The notes beneath the pieces were generated by a model that ran no database searches, was not told the DNA's origin, and saw only the letters and a list, made by a program, of their open reading frames with translations. Made by a program: the position numbers and the translations under genes. Below are positions 53,423 through 62,112 of a stretch of DNA of 64,000 bases, in pieces (positions within the stretch are counted from its first letter, which is position 1; each line of letters begins with the position of its first letter). The DNA lies in NCBI RefSeq assembly GCF_002849715.1, contig NZ_CP018863.1, positions 2,418,001 through 2,482,000 of the forward strand, read 5' to 3'. The stretch comes from Arthrobacter crystallopoietes (GTDB lineage: Bacteria > Actinomycetota > Actinomycetes > Actinomycetales > Micrococcaceae).

Positions 53423-55198
53423 CTAAGGCAGCATCCACCCCAGGACCGGCGTCGACTGCAGGTAGACGACGATGCAGAGCACCAGCAACATGCCCACGCT
53501 CCAGCCAACGACCTTGCGCAGAATGAGGGACTCCTGGCCGTCGAGCCGGACGGCGGTGGCGGCAATGGCCAGATTCTGGGGGCTGATCAGCTTGCCGACC
53601 ACACCGCCGGAAGTGTTGGCGGCCACGAGCAGGTTCGGGTCAATCCCCGCTTTCAGCCCGGCGGTCTGCTGCAGCTTGGCGAACAGGGCATTGGCCGAGG
53701 TGTCCGAGCCGGTGACGGCGGTGCCGATCCAGCCCAGCATCGGAGAGAGGAAGGCGAAGAACGCCCCGGTGCCCGCCAGCCAGGTGCCGATGGAGACGGT
53801 CTGCCCGGACAGGTTCATCACGTAGGCCAGGGCGAGCACAGTGAGGATGGTCAAACCGGCCCAGCGCATGCGGTGGATTGTGCGCGGGATTTCGGCCAGC
53901 GCCGTACGCACCCGGAGCGGGTAGCGGCCGGCGCCGTCGAAACGTGAATAGACGACGGCGACGAGCAGTCCGGCAATGAGCAGCAGCGTGCCAGGGTTGG
54001 AGAGCCAGGTGAACTTGTAGATGGTGGAAGACACCGGGTCGCCGGCGGCGTCGACGATGTTCCCGTACAGGAGCGGCCACGGTACCGCGATGTCGGTGGA
54101 GGCCAGCCATCCCGGGATGTCCACGCCGAAGGTCCAGAGTTTGGCAACGCCGAAGACCACGATGACGAGGAAGTACGGAAAGAGCGCGAGCCAGGTGCGG
54201 ACCGGGGTTAGCCGTTCGGCGGCAGAGTCCGTTCCGGGCACGCCGCCGCCCTGCATGCCGGATCCGCCACCCTGCACGTGGCGGCCAGCGACCGGCATGC
54301 CGCTTCCAGCGACCGGTACGCGGCTCGCGCCGACCGGAACCTCTGCGCAGATGCGTTCACGGGCAGCCGTCCTGCCGCGCGGTTCCCAGACACGAAGGAA
54401 CGCCACCGCCGCACCCATGGCGACCAACGAGGCCACCACATCCGTGAGTTCGTAGGAGAAGTAGTTCGAGCAAAGGAACTGTGCGATGCCGAACGAGGAG
54501 CCAATGACCAGGGCCGCGGGCCAGCAGTCCTTGAGCCCCCGCTTTCCGTCCAGGATCAGCAACAGGACCAGGGGAACGACGAACGCCAGCAGCGGAGCCT
54601 GCCGGCCGACTACGGCGCCGATGTGGTCGGCATCCAGCCCGGTCAGTCCCGCGGCGGTGGTGATCGGGATCGCCACCGCTCCGAAGGCGACCGGCGCGGT
54701 GTTGGCGACCAGCACGGCGGCGGCGGCGCGCAGTGGAGCCATGCCCAGTGCGAGCAGCATCGTGGCGGTGATCGCCACGGGCGCCCCGAACCCGGCGAGC
54801 GCCTCGAGCAGACCGCCGAAGCAGAAGGCGATGAGGATGGACTGCAGCCTGACGTCGCCGCGGCCGATCACATCGAACACCCGTCGCAGGTCTTCGAAAC
54901 GGCCGCTGATGACCGTAACTTGGTACAGCCACACGGCCATGACCACGATCCAGACGACGGGGAACGCGCCGAAGACCGCTCCGAGTCCACCGGACATCAA
55001 GGCCAGCCCGGCGGGCATCTGGAAGGCCAGAATGGCGACGAGCAGTGCCACAAGCAGAGACACCAGCCCGGCCACGTGCGACTTCGTCTTGACGACGGCG
55101 AGCAGCACGAAGAAGGTCAGCAGCGGTAGCAGCGAGACTACGGCCGAGAGCGCGACGCTACCGGCTAGTGGATCAGTGGTGGGGGTGAATGTCTCCAC
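53423..55198 (-). CDS. lldP: L-lactate permease
   Basis: The 591-residue protein is an LldP/LctP-family lactate permease: 13-14 membrane segments with AVFGAFPVVWIVVMAVWLYQ, the conserved FCFGGLLEALAGFGAPVAIT, LDADHIGAVVGRQAPLLAFV and ANTSGGVVGKLISPQNLAIA near the C-terminus. It takes up lactate with protons. A long cytoplasmic loop of about 70 residues near residue 320 contains Gly/Met-rich repeats. GAAGGA precedes the GTG at 55198. The nearby LldR-type operators suggest induction by lactate. Confidence 0.92.
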   Translation of the reverse strand: METFTPTTDPLAGSVALSAVVSLLPLLTFFVLLAVVKTKSHVAGLVSLLVALLVAILAFQMPAGLALMSGGLGAVFGAFPVVWIVVMAVWLYQVTVISGRFEDLRRVFDVIGRGDVRLQSILIAFCFGGLLEALAGFGAPVAITATMLLALGMAPLRAAAAVLVANTAPVAFGAVAIPITTAAGLTGLDADHIGAVVGRQAPLLAFVVPLVLLLILDGKRGLKDCWPAALVIGSSFGIAQFLCSNYFSYELTDVVASLVAMGAAVAFLRVWEPRGRTAARERICAEVPVGASRVPVAGSGMPVAGRHVQGGGSGMQGGGVPGTDSAAERLTPVRTWLALFPYFLVIVVFGVAKLWTFGVDIPGWLASTDIAVPWPLLYGNIVDAAGDPVSSTIYKFTWLSNPGTLLLIAGLLVAVVYSRFDGAGRYPLRVRTALAEIPRTIHRMRWAGLTILTVLALAYVMNLSGQTVSIGTWLAGTGAFFAFLSPMLGWIGTAVTGSDTSANALFAKLQQTAGLKAGIDPNLLVAANTSGGVVGKLISPQNLAIAATAVRLDGQESLILRKVVGWSVGMLLVLCIVVYLQSTPVLGWMLP

Positions 55199-55236
55199 AG
55201 GTTTTCCTTCGCATGATGGGGCACGGAACCGGGGCG

Positions 55237-55262
55237 GTGGTCGGACCACTATGGTCTGACCA
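55237..55262. promoter_or_regulatory. Two LldR-type operators upstream of lldP
   Basis: GTGGTCGGACCAC (55237-55249) and TGGTCTGACCA (55252-55262) are both perfect palindromes matching the TNGTNNNACNA pattern of FadR/LldR-type regulators. They lie about 40 bases before the lldP start. Paired sites of this type are known from lactate genes of other actinobacteria. Confidence 0.75.
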
Positions 55263-55415
55263 CGCAACAATAGCGCATTTTGGTGTCTTTTGTGAGGGCT
55301 GTCACGAAAAAAGGCTGTGACCTGCGACGTTGGCGGCGCGCACCGGTCAGCGGCCGTTACGGCATGATGGAACAGGACTGTGTTTTGACCTTGGCGGATG
55401 GATCAGGAGGAATGG

Positions 55416-55979
55416 ATGAGCCTCACCCGGCGGCAGATTGTGGATGCAGCCATGGACATCCTGCGCCATTACGGCCTGGGCGATCTGTCCATGCGGCGGT
55501 TAGCCCGTGATCTGGGTGTCCAGCCCGGGGCGCTGTATTGGCACGTGAAGAACAAGCAGGATCTGCTGGGCGTGCTGGCCGAACAGATTTTGGCGGAGGT
55601 GGGGGCGGATGCGGATGACCCCGGCGTGTCGGACGGCGATCCGGTCCGCCGGTTGGCCGCGGACATCCGCACGGCGCTGCTGGCCGTGCGGGACGGTGCC
55701 GACGTGGTGTCGCTGGCGCATGCGCTGAATCCGGAGGCGCTGCCGGCGATCGCCACCCTGCGCACACTTCTGCAAGGTGCCGGACTGACCGACCAGCAGA
55801 CGCGCTGGGGCGCGCGCACGCTGACCCATTTCATTCTCGGCGCCGTGGCGGAGGAGCAGACCCACGCCGATCTCGCCGCGGCCGGATTGTTGCCGGAAAA
55901 CGTGTACCAGGATAACGACGACGACGAGGCTTTCCTCTTCGGCGTGGACGCGGTCCTGGCCGGACTGCGCGCCCGCTAG
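55416..55979 (+). CDS. TetR/AcrR-family regulator (candidate BioQ)
   Basis: The 187-residue protein has the TetR DNA-binding domain with LTRRQIVDAAMDILRHYGLG, SMRRLARDLGVQPGALYWHV and KNKQDLLGVLAEQIL, and a helical C-terminal domain for a ligand. Its signal is unknown. The biotin genes 3 kb away carry TetR-type (BioQ) operators, and no other TetR gene is in the window, so it is the nearest candidate for their regulator, though that is only inferred. AGGAGG lies five bases before the ATG at 55416. Its stop is seven bases from the convergent glutaminase gene. Confidence 0.85.
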   Translation: MSLTRRQIVDAAMDILRHYGLGDLSMRRLARDLGVQPGALYWHVKNKQDLLGVLAEQILAEVGADADDPGVSDGDPVRRLAADIRTALLAVRDGADVVSLAHALNPEALPAIATLRTLLQGAGLTDQQTRWGARTLTHFILGAVAEEQTHADLAAAGLLPENVYQDNDDDEAFLFGVDAVLAGLRAR

Positions 55980-55985
55980 GAACAG

Positions 55986-57800
55986 TCAGTCCCGGATGCG
56001 GACGGCCGTTTCGCGCAGGTACTGGTCCACCCGGATGTAGGCATCGCGGGTCAGCGCCTTCCATAACTCCAGGGCCAGCCGCGCATCGTCCTCTTCGAGC
56101 GCGAGGATTTCGTCGGCGCTGAGCACCATCAGCTCCACCGGACCCACGGCCTTGACCGTGGTTTCCTGCCGGTTCTCGCTGCCCAGTGCCAATTCGCCGA
56201 AGGTCATGCCCGCGGAGAGGGTGCTGAGTTTGACCCGCGTTCCGTTCGGTCCGGGCACGGACGTGGTGATCTTGCCCGAGACAATGAAGAACACGCCGCC
56301 GAACCGCTGCCCCACGCGGCGGATCACGTCGCCGTCGTCGTACGTTTTGGGCACCATCCGCTGCTCGAGCGCCGCAGCATCGTCCTCGCTGAGGGAGCTG
56401 AGGGCGGGGCTGTCCGACGGCCGCACCGCATCCGGGAGCTCAAGGTCACCGCCGTACCGGGCGATGAGCTGGTTTTCGGACCACTCCACCGCGGCGCTGC
56501 GGGTAGTTAAGGTCGGGACTTCGCCGTCGACCTCCATGAACGACGCCGCCAGGGTGCCTTCGCCGTCGATCAGCACCAACTGGCGTGCGGCAGCCGTGAG
56601 CTGTTCGCGGACATCGGCGAGCATGCGCAGTGCCACCGCGGCCACCTCGTCCACGCGGCGCAGGTCCAGAATGACGTGTTCGACGTCGTCGCTCAAGGCA
56701 CTGAGCTCGCGCACCACGGATTCGGAGCCGGCAAAGAGCAGGTCCCCGTTCAGCTCGATGACCATGGCCCGGTGGCCGTGCTCGCGCAGCACATCCGCGG
56801 CCTCGTCGGTGCGGCGGATGCCGGAGGGGGAGTCCGTGATGTCGTAGCCCGCGCGGATGGCGGACTTGCCGGTGCGGCCGGCGCGGACGAAGTGCAGTTC
56901 CATGTCGTCCGAGAGCCGCTGGCAGGTTTCGATTCCGCGCACGCTGGTGCCGTGCGCGTCCAGCGGCGGCGAGTACACCGCCAGCCCCACCTGGCCCGGC
57001 AGCACGGCCAGGATGCCGCCGGCCACGCCGGACTTGGCCGGCATGCCCACCGAGCTCATCCACGCCCCGGCGTCGTCGTACATCCCGCAGGTGGTCATGA
57101 CCGACAACACGCGCTCCACTTCGCCGATCTCCAGCAGGTCCTCGCCGGTCAGCGGGTTGGTGCCGCTGTTCGCCAGGGTGGCCGCCATGATGGACAAATC
57201 GCGGCAGTTGACCAGCACCGAGCACTGCCGGAAGTAGTCCTCCACCACCGGGTCCGGGTCGGTTTCGATGATGTTGAACGAACGCAGCAGGTACGCCAGC
57301 GCCTTGTTCCGGTGCCCGTGCGCCAGCTCCGATTTGTACACGCGCTCGCTGACGGCCAGGTCCCGGCCCGCGAAGTCGGAGAACATGTTCAGGATCCGGC
57401 GGGAACGCGAGTACGGTCCGGCGCTTTTGACTAACGACGTCGCCGCCAGCGCCCCGGCGTTGATCATCGCGTTGGAGGGCCGGCCGCTGCCCTCGGCTAG
57501 GGAGATCTCGTTGTAGGCGTCGCCGGAGGGTTCGACGTCGATTTTCTCGTCCACCGCCGCCATGCCGCGGTCCGACAGCGCCAGTCCATAAGTGAACGGC
57601 TTGGAGATGGACTGGATGGTGAACTCTTCGCGGGTATCGCCGACTTCATAGACGTACCCGTCCACCGTGGCCAGGCAGATGCCGTAGTTGTTTGGGTCCA
57701 CGTCGGCCAGCGCCGGAATGTAGCTGGCGGGTTCGCCGTCCTTAATGCGCGCGATCTCCTCGTGGATGTGCGTCAGGTAGCGCTGGATAGGGGAGTCCAT
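55986..57800 (-). CDS. glsA: Glutaminase with STAS and cyclic-nucleotide-binding domains
   Basis: The 604-residue protein begins with a glutaminase domain (residues about 20-310): NYGICLATVDGYVYEVGDTR, the catalytic Ser-x-x-Lys at S64-K67 (QSISKPFTYGLALSD), GRPSNAMINAGAL and GMPAKSGVAGGILAVLPG. It deamidates glutamine to glutamate and ammonia. A STAS domain (about 335-430) and a cyclic-nucleotide-binding-like domain (about 450-590, with GDVIRRVGQRFGGVFFIVSG and MTFGELALGSE) follow, which suggests control by a small ligand. The family with both extra domains is widespread in actinobacteria. The stop faces the TetR gene. Confidence 0.92.
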   Translation of the reverse strand: MDSPIQRYLTHIHEEIARIKDGEPASYIPALADVDPNNYGICLATVDGYVYEVGDTREEFTIQSISKPFTYGLALSDRGMAAVDEKIDVEPSGDAYNEISLAEGSGRPSNAMINAGALAATSLVKSAGPYSRSRRILNMFSDFAGRDLAVSERVYKSELAHGHRNKALAYLLRSFNIIETDPDPVVEDYFRQCSVLVNCRDLSIMAATLANSGTNPLTGEDLLEIGEVERVLSVMTTCGMYDDAGAWMSSVGMPAKSGVAGGILAVLPGQVGLAVYSPPLDAHGTSVRGIETCQRLSDDMELHFVRAGRTGKSAIRAGYDITDSPSGIRRTDEAADVLREHGHRAMVIELNGDLLFAGSESVVRELSALSDDVEHVILDLRRVDEVAAVALRMLADVREQLTAAARQLVLIDGEGTLAASFMEVDGEVPTLTTRSAAVEWSENQLIARYGGDLELPDAVRPSDSPALSSLSEDDAAALEQRMVPKTYDDGDVIRRVGQRFGGVFFIVSGKITTSVPGPNGTRVKLSTLSAGMTFGELALGSENRQETTVKAVGPVELMVLSADEILALEEDDARLALELWKALTRDAYIRVDQYLRETAVRIRD

Positions 57801-57910
57801 ACCGCCAGCCTATGTGCCAAGCCGCCGTTCCCCGATATCGCCGGCTCACCGTTCAGGTTCAGCACGGTGCGCCGGTTGCTGCGCGTCTTCAGCTGCCCCG
57901 GCTCCGGCAT

Positions 57911-57966
57911 CCGGCAGAAGGAGGGGCCGACGGCAGACAGGAGGGGCAACCGGCAGAAGGAGGGGC
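57911..57966. repeat. Three near-identical 16-17-base repeats
   Basis: CCGGCAGAAGGAGGGGC occurs at 57911-57927 and 57950-57966, with a variant GGCAGACAGGAGGGGC at 57932-57947 between them. They lie in the gap between the glutaminase start and the BCCT stop, beside the terminator. Function is unknown. Confidence 0.7.
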
Positions 57967-57987
57967 TGCCGCGTGCAGCAGCCCCTC
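57960..57987 (-). terminator. Terminator of the creatinine operon
   Basis: On the minus strand GAGGGGCTGC and GCAGCCCCTC form a perfect 10-base stem around an eight-base loop, followed by CTTCTG. It ends the BCCT transcript upstream of the glutaminase gene. Confidence 0.7.
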
Positions 57988-58047
57988 AAGGTGTGTCAGT
58001 ATCGGCCGGTCAAGCTTCCGGCGCCACTATTCGGCCGGCCGGCACCG

Positions 58048-59703
58048 CTATTTGGTTAGTTGCTCCTCGATCGGTTGCTCCGCCGCGGCTGCCTCAACCT
58101 GTGTGGTTTCGCGCTTTTTCAACCGTTTTACGAAGTTGACCACCATGATGATGATGACAAAGGCGAATGGGAACGCGCCGATGATCGTGCCGGTTTGGAC
58201 GGTATCGATCACGGACGTGCCGCCCAGGGTCAGCAGCGCCACGGTGATGGCCACGATGCTTGCCACCAGTACCACCCGGAAGAGCTTGCTGGGCGTCCGC
58301 CCCGAGGAGACGAATTCCGCCAGCGCGTGCACGCCGGAATCCAGGGAGGTGATGTAGTACGTCGCCACGAGGATGGTCGCCACGACCAGCAGGATGGTGC
58401 CGACCGCGGGGATGTACTCGAGCATTACGAACAGACCCTGCGAGGTGTCTTCGGCCACCGCAGCCGCGATGGACCCATTGGTCCCGTTGTCGTAGTACAG
58501 GGCGGCACCGCCGATAATGCCGATCCAGAGCATCACGATCAGGGACGGAACAACGGTGACGCCCAGGACGAATTCCCCGATGGTCCGGCCGCGGGAGATG
58601 CGGGCGATGAAGGCTCCCACAAACGGGGAGAACGCGATGACCCAGCACCAGATGAAGACCGTCCACCAACCGTTCCAGCTGTCCTGCCAGGAACCGATGC
58701 CCGCGGCTGCGACGCCGGAGTCCGTCCAGAGGCTCATCGCCAGGAAATTCTGGAAAAATGCGCCGAAGGTCTGCGACAAGGTGGACGCCAGATAGATGAT
58801 CGGGCCGAACGCGAACACGGCGACCAGGAGCACGATGCTCAGCACCGAGTTGATCTCGCTGATCCGCTTCATGCCCTTGCTGATGCCGAAGAAAACCGAC
58901 CCTGCCGTGAGGGCCCCCAGTGCCACGATGATTGCAATCCACAGCGGGGCGCTGGCATGGATGCCGGTGATGGCGCTGATGCCGGAGGTGAACTGCAGCG
59001 TGGCAAAACCGAACGAGGTGGAGAGGCCGAGCACGGTGGCGAGGATCGCGAGCAACTCGATGACCATGCCGGCGCCGCGGCGGGACTTGCGCGGGAAGAT
59101 ATCGACGACGGCGTCGCGGAACGTTAGCTTCTTGCCCAGGTTGTGGTGCGAGTAAGCCAGGCAGATGGCGACAATGCCGTACATCGCCCAGGCCGTCAGG
59201 CCCCAGTGGAAGTAGGACCAGGCCATCGCCCCGTCCACCGGGCTGGCGGAACCGGCCGGGAACAGCGGGTTCTCGTCCTTGAGCATGATGGGCTCGGCAA
59301 CGGACCAGAAGATTAGTCCAATGCCCTGGCCGCAAGCGAAGAGCATGGAATACCACGCAAATTTGCCATACTGGGGCTTGGCATCCGGTCCGCCAAGGCG
59401 GATGTGGCGGAACCTGCCGAACGCCAGCCAACCGCAGACGCCCAGCGCCAGCGCGGAGAAGGCGACGAAGAACCACGTGAAGTATTCGGTGACAAAGGTC
59501 CGTGCTGCACCGATGGCGGTGGCAGTGCCATCCGGAACGGCGACGGCGAACGTGAGAATCGAAACCACCAGGACGATGGCGGCGGCCTTGATGACAACGT
59601 CGTCGACGCGCCGCTTCTTATCTTCCTGAGGCTCTGGCAGGTTCAGATCAGCGCGGTATTCCACCGGCGCTGCGGGTCTTGTCTCATTTTTGCTCAACGT
59701 CAT
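58048..59703 (-). CDS. BCCT-family transporter
   Basis: The 551-residue protein is a betaine/carnitine/choline-family transporter with 12 membrane segments. The family Trp/Gly-rich signature is visible in FLAMSLWTDSGVAAAGIGSW and QDSWNGWWTVFIWCWVIAFS, with a preceding FGFATLQFTSGISAITGI. The 45-residue N-terminus and 35-residue C-terminus are charged, the latter typical of osmosensing members. It overlaps the creatininase gene by 20 bases, so it is translated with it and probably imports creatinine, creatine or a related trimethyl or amidino compound rather than serving osmoprotection only. Confidence 0.9.
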   Translation of the reverse strand: MTLSKNETRPAAPVEYRADLNLPEPQEDKKRRVDDVVIKAAAIVLVVSILTFAVAVPDGTATAIGAARTFVTEYFTWFFVAFSALALGVCGWLAFGRFRHIRLGGPDAKPQYGKFAWYSMLFACGQGIGLIFWSVAEPIMLKDENPLFPAGSASPVDGAMAWSYFHWGLTAWAMYGIVAICLAYSHHNLGKKLTFRDAVVDIFPRKSRRGAGMVIELLAILATVLGLSTSFGFATLQFTSGISAITGIHASAPLWIAIIVALGALTAGSVFFGISKGMKRISEINSVLSIVLLVAVFAFGPIIYLASTLSQTFGAFFQNFLAMSLWTDSGVAAAGIGSWQDSWNGWWTVFIWCWVIAFSPFVGAFIARISRGRTIGEFVLGVTVVPSLIVMLWIGIIGGAALYYDNGTNGSIAAAVAEDTSQGLFVMLEYIPAVGTILLVVATILVATYYITSLDSGVHALAEFVSSGRTPSKLFRVVLVASIVAITVALLTLGGTSVIDTVQTGTIIGAFPFAFVIIIMVVNFVKRLKKRETTQVEAAAAEQPIEEQLTK

Positions 59704-60487
59704 TGTCGATCACATCCTGGAATTCGGCATCGAGGGCGGCCGACATGGCAACGCTTGCACGCTTGAGCAGGATTTCGCCCTTGGTTGCGGTGGCTTGGGC
59801 GGCGGAGGACAGGCATCCGGACGCCGGCGTCAGCTCGGGGCGAACCGGCAGAACGTCGTAGTTCGGCAGCACAGCCGGCGGCAGATCTTCGACCTTGTCC
59901 ATCTCCACCTTTTCCGGGTACAGGTGAAGCATGAGGGATGTTTCGAGGACTCCGCCGTGTTCCAGATCCCAGCCGGTGAAACCGTCGGGGTACAGTTCGG
60001 CAATCGTTGCCTCGTCGACGAAGTCCCAGTAGGACAGCAGCATGACCTTCACATCGTTGATCCCGGCCCGCTGCAGTTCGGTGACGGCCAGGTCAACACC
60101 TTCATACAAGAACTGGTAGTTCTCGAAATGGCCGTTGATGAAAGCGATTTTCCGCACGCCGTGCCGGGCAAATTCAAGGGTCAGCGTCCGGGCAATGGAA
60201 ATGACCGTGGACGCATCGAGGCTGGTGGTGCCGGGGATGTGGTTTCCGCCGCCGGAACGCTGCTGGGACTTGTAGCCATAGGTGATGGGGGCCGCGACCA
60301 GTCCGCCAACGGCTTCGGCGACACTGCCTGCCATGGCCCGGGAGAGCAGGACGTCCACGTTGAGCGGCATGTGCGGTCCATGCTGTTCGATGGAGCCGAC
60401 AGGGACGAGGACGGCCGCCTTGCCGTCCGAAATCTTTTCGCGGTAGGTAAAGGAGTCCAACTCCTCCATGTAAACACTGTTGCGCAT
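59684..60487 (-). CDS. Creatininase (creatinine amidohydrolase)
   Basis: The 267-residue protein has the creatininase metal site: GSIEQHGPHMPLNVDVLLSR (Glu, His, Asp), the glycine-rich THYGYKSQ and the INGHFENYQFLYEG block with His and Glu, and the tryptophans of the lid loop in YWDFVDEATI. The enzyme opens the creatinine ring to creatine. The match in the INGHFEN block favours a true creatininase over other members of this family. GGAGAGAC lies before the ATG at 60487. It is cotranscribed with creatinase upstream and the BCCT transporter downstream. Confidence 0.87.
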   Translation of the reverse strand: MRNSVYMEELDSFTYREKISDGKAAVLVPVGSIEQHGPHMPLNVDVLLSRAMAGSVAEAVGGLVAAPITYGYKSQQRSGGGNHIPGTTSLDASTVISIARTLTLEFARHGVRKIAFINGHFENYQFLYEGVDLAVTELQRAGINDVKVMLLSYWDFVDEATIAELYPDGFTGWDLEHGGVLETSLMLHLYPEKVEMDKVEDLPPAVLPNYDVLPVRPELTPASGCLSSAAQATATKGEILLKRASVAMSAALDAEFQDVIDNDVEQK

Positions 60488-60603
60488 CGTCTCTCCGATT
60501 CTTTGCATGCGGACAGGTGCCCGCCCGGCTGACACGGTTGACGACGTGGCATGCACGCAGCCATGACCGTTCTGCGGGGCGGGCACCTGGGTGCCAGCGA
60601 GGG

Positions 60604-60626
60604 TGCCGGTCCGGGACCGGCACCGC
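60604..60626. terminator. Intergenic hairpin between creatinase and creatininase
   Basis: GGTGCCGGTC (60604-60613) and GACCGGCACC (60617-60626) form a perfect 10-base stem with a CGG loop. A second, smaller pairing (GGCACC-TG-GGTGCC) sits just downstream on the minus strand. The hairpin may partly stop the transcript, lowering creatininase and transporter relative to creatinase. Confidence 0.5.
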
Positions 60627-60636
60627 CCGAGGCAGG

Positions 60637-61893
60637 TTACGCGTCGATGATGTTGTTTTCGGGGCCGAAGCCGAATTTGGTGATGTTTTCGACGTCGCCG
60701 TTTTCGCCGATGACGAGGATGTCGTGTTCGCGGTAGCCGCCGGCGCCGGGTTCGCCGTCTTGGACGGTGATCATGGGTTCCATGGAGACGACCATGCCGG
60801 GTTCGAGGACGGTGTCGATGTCTTCGCGCAGTTCCAGGCCTGCTTCGCGGCCGTAGTAGTGGGAGAGGACGCCGAAGGAGTGGCCGTAGCCGAAGGTGCG
60901 GTTCGGGAGCAGGCCGTGGCCGATGTAGATTTCGTTGAGTTCGGCGGCGATGTCCTTGCAGACGGCGCCGGGTTTGATCAGTTCCAGGCCGCGGCGGTGG
61001 ACTTCGACGTTGACGTTCCAGAGTTCGAGGGAGCGTTCGTCGGGCTGGCCGAGGAAGAGGGTGCGTTCGAGGGCGGTGTAGTAGCCGGAGGTCATCGGGA
61101 AGCAGTTCAGGGACAGGATGTCGCCTTGCTGGAGTTTGCGGGTGGTGGCCCAGTTGTGGGCGCCGTCGGTGTTGATGCCGGACTGGAACCAGACCCAGGT
61201 GTCGCGCACTTCGCGGTGCGGGAAGGTCCGGGCGATCTCGTGCACCATCGCTTCGGTGCCGATGAGGGCGACTTCGTATTCGCTGATGCCTTCGCGGATG
61301 GCGGCCTTGATGGCCTCGCCGCCGAGGTCGCCGATGCGGGCGCCGTGTTTGATGACCTCGATTTCTTCGGCGGATTTGATCATGCGCTGGCGCATGGCGT
61401 CCTGCGAGACGTCTACCAGGGTCGCGCCGTCGAAGGCGGCGGCAATGGACTGGCGGGTCATCAGCGGCAGGGCGTCGTCTTCGACGCCGATGCGGGCGGC
61501 CTTCACGCCGTCGCGCTTCAGGGCTTCCTGCAGGCCGTAGTAGAAGTTGTCGCGCTTCCAGTCGGTGTAGACGATGTTGTCGCCGTAGCTGGTGCGCCAG
61601 GGCATGCCGGCGTCGATGTTCGCGGTGATGGTGGTCGAGTTGTCCGCGGTGACCACCAGCGCGTAGTTGCGGCCGAAGGTGGTGTAGAGGAAGTCGGAGT
61701 AGTACTTGATGCCGTGGTAGCTGGTCAGGATGACGGCGTCGAGTTCCTTCGCGGCCATGATCCGGCGCAGGCCGGACAGGCGGCGCTCGAACTCGGCGTC
61801 CGAGAAGGTGAGCTGCTGCTTGGACCCGTTGTGCAGGGTCTTCAGGCGCTCGAGCTCGGCGACGGAGTTGGCGGGAGCAGCTGCGATGGTCAT
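60637..61893 (-). CDS. Creatinase (creatine amidinohydrolase)
   Basis: The 418-residue protein is an M24-fold creatinase, which splits creatine to sarcosine and urea. Recognisable are VILTSYHGIKYYSDFLYTTF, DTWVWFQSGINTDGAHNWAT, YGHSFGVLSHYYGREAGLEL, where the catalytic His lies in this fold, and SMEPMITVQDGEPGAGGYRE. Unlike the metallopeptidases of the fold, creatinases do not need metal. The urea produced could feed the urease encoded in the same window. The gene uses the preferred G/C-ending codons very consistently, which suggests strong expression. Confidence 0.92.
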   Translation of the reverse strand: MTIAAAPANSVAELERLKTLHNGSKQQLTFSDAEFERRLSGLRRIMAAKELDAVILTSYHGIKYYSDFLYTTFGRNYALVVTADNSTTITANIDAGMPWRTSYGDNIVYTDWKRDNFYYGLQEALKRDGVKAARIGVEDDALPLMTRQSIAAAFDGATLVDVSQDAMRQRMIKSAEEIEVIKHGARIGDLGGEAIKAAIREGISEYEVALIGTEAMVHEIARTFPHREVRDTWVWFQSGINTDGAHNWATTRKLQQGDILSLNCFPMTSGYYTALERTLFLGQPDERSLELWNVNVEVHRRGLELIKPGAVCKDIAAELNEIYIGHGLLPNRTFGYGHSFGVLSHYYGREAGLELREDIDTVLEPGMVVSMEPMITVQDGEPGAGGYREHDILVIGENGDVENITKFGFGPENNIIDA

Positions 61894-62112
61894 TGAATCT
61901 CCTAAAGAATTACGAATTGCGGTACCTAAGCGACTGACAGACAGGTGCAGCCGAAAGGTGATTGTGGGAGGCAGCCACGAAACTGCGATGTGTTCCCGCT
62001 GCCCTTACGGACTAGATTATGTGCCCTGCATCACAAAAAGTATGGGTAGAACGTCAAGGGATTAACGGAAGACAGTGGACAGTCTGTAAAGGACTTCGTC
62101 CCGCCGTCGAAA

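Noticed and set aside
60517..61896. Long open frame on the plus strand opposite creatinase
   Set aside because: Val/Asp/Gly/Phe-rich antisense product caused by uniform codon choice in the creatinase gene.
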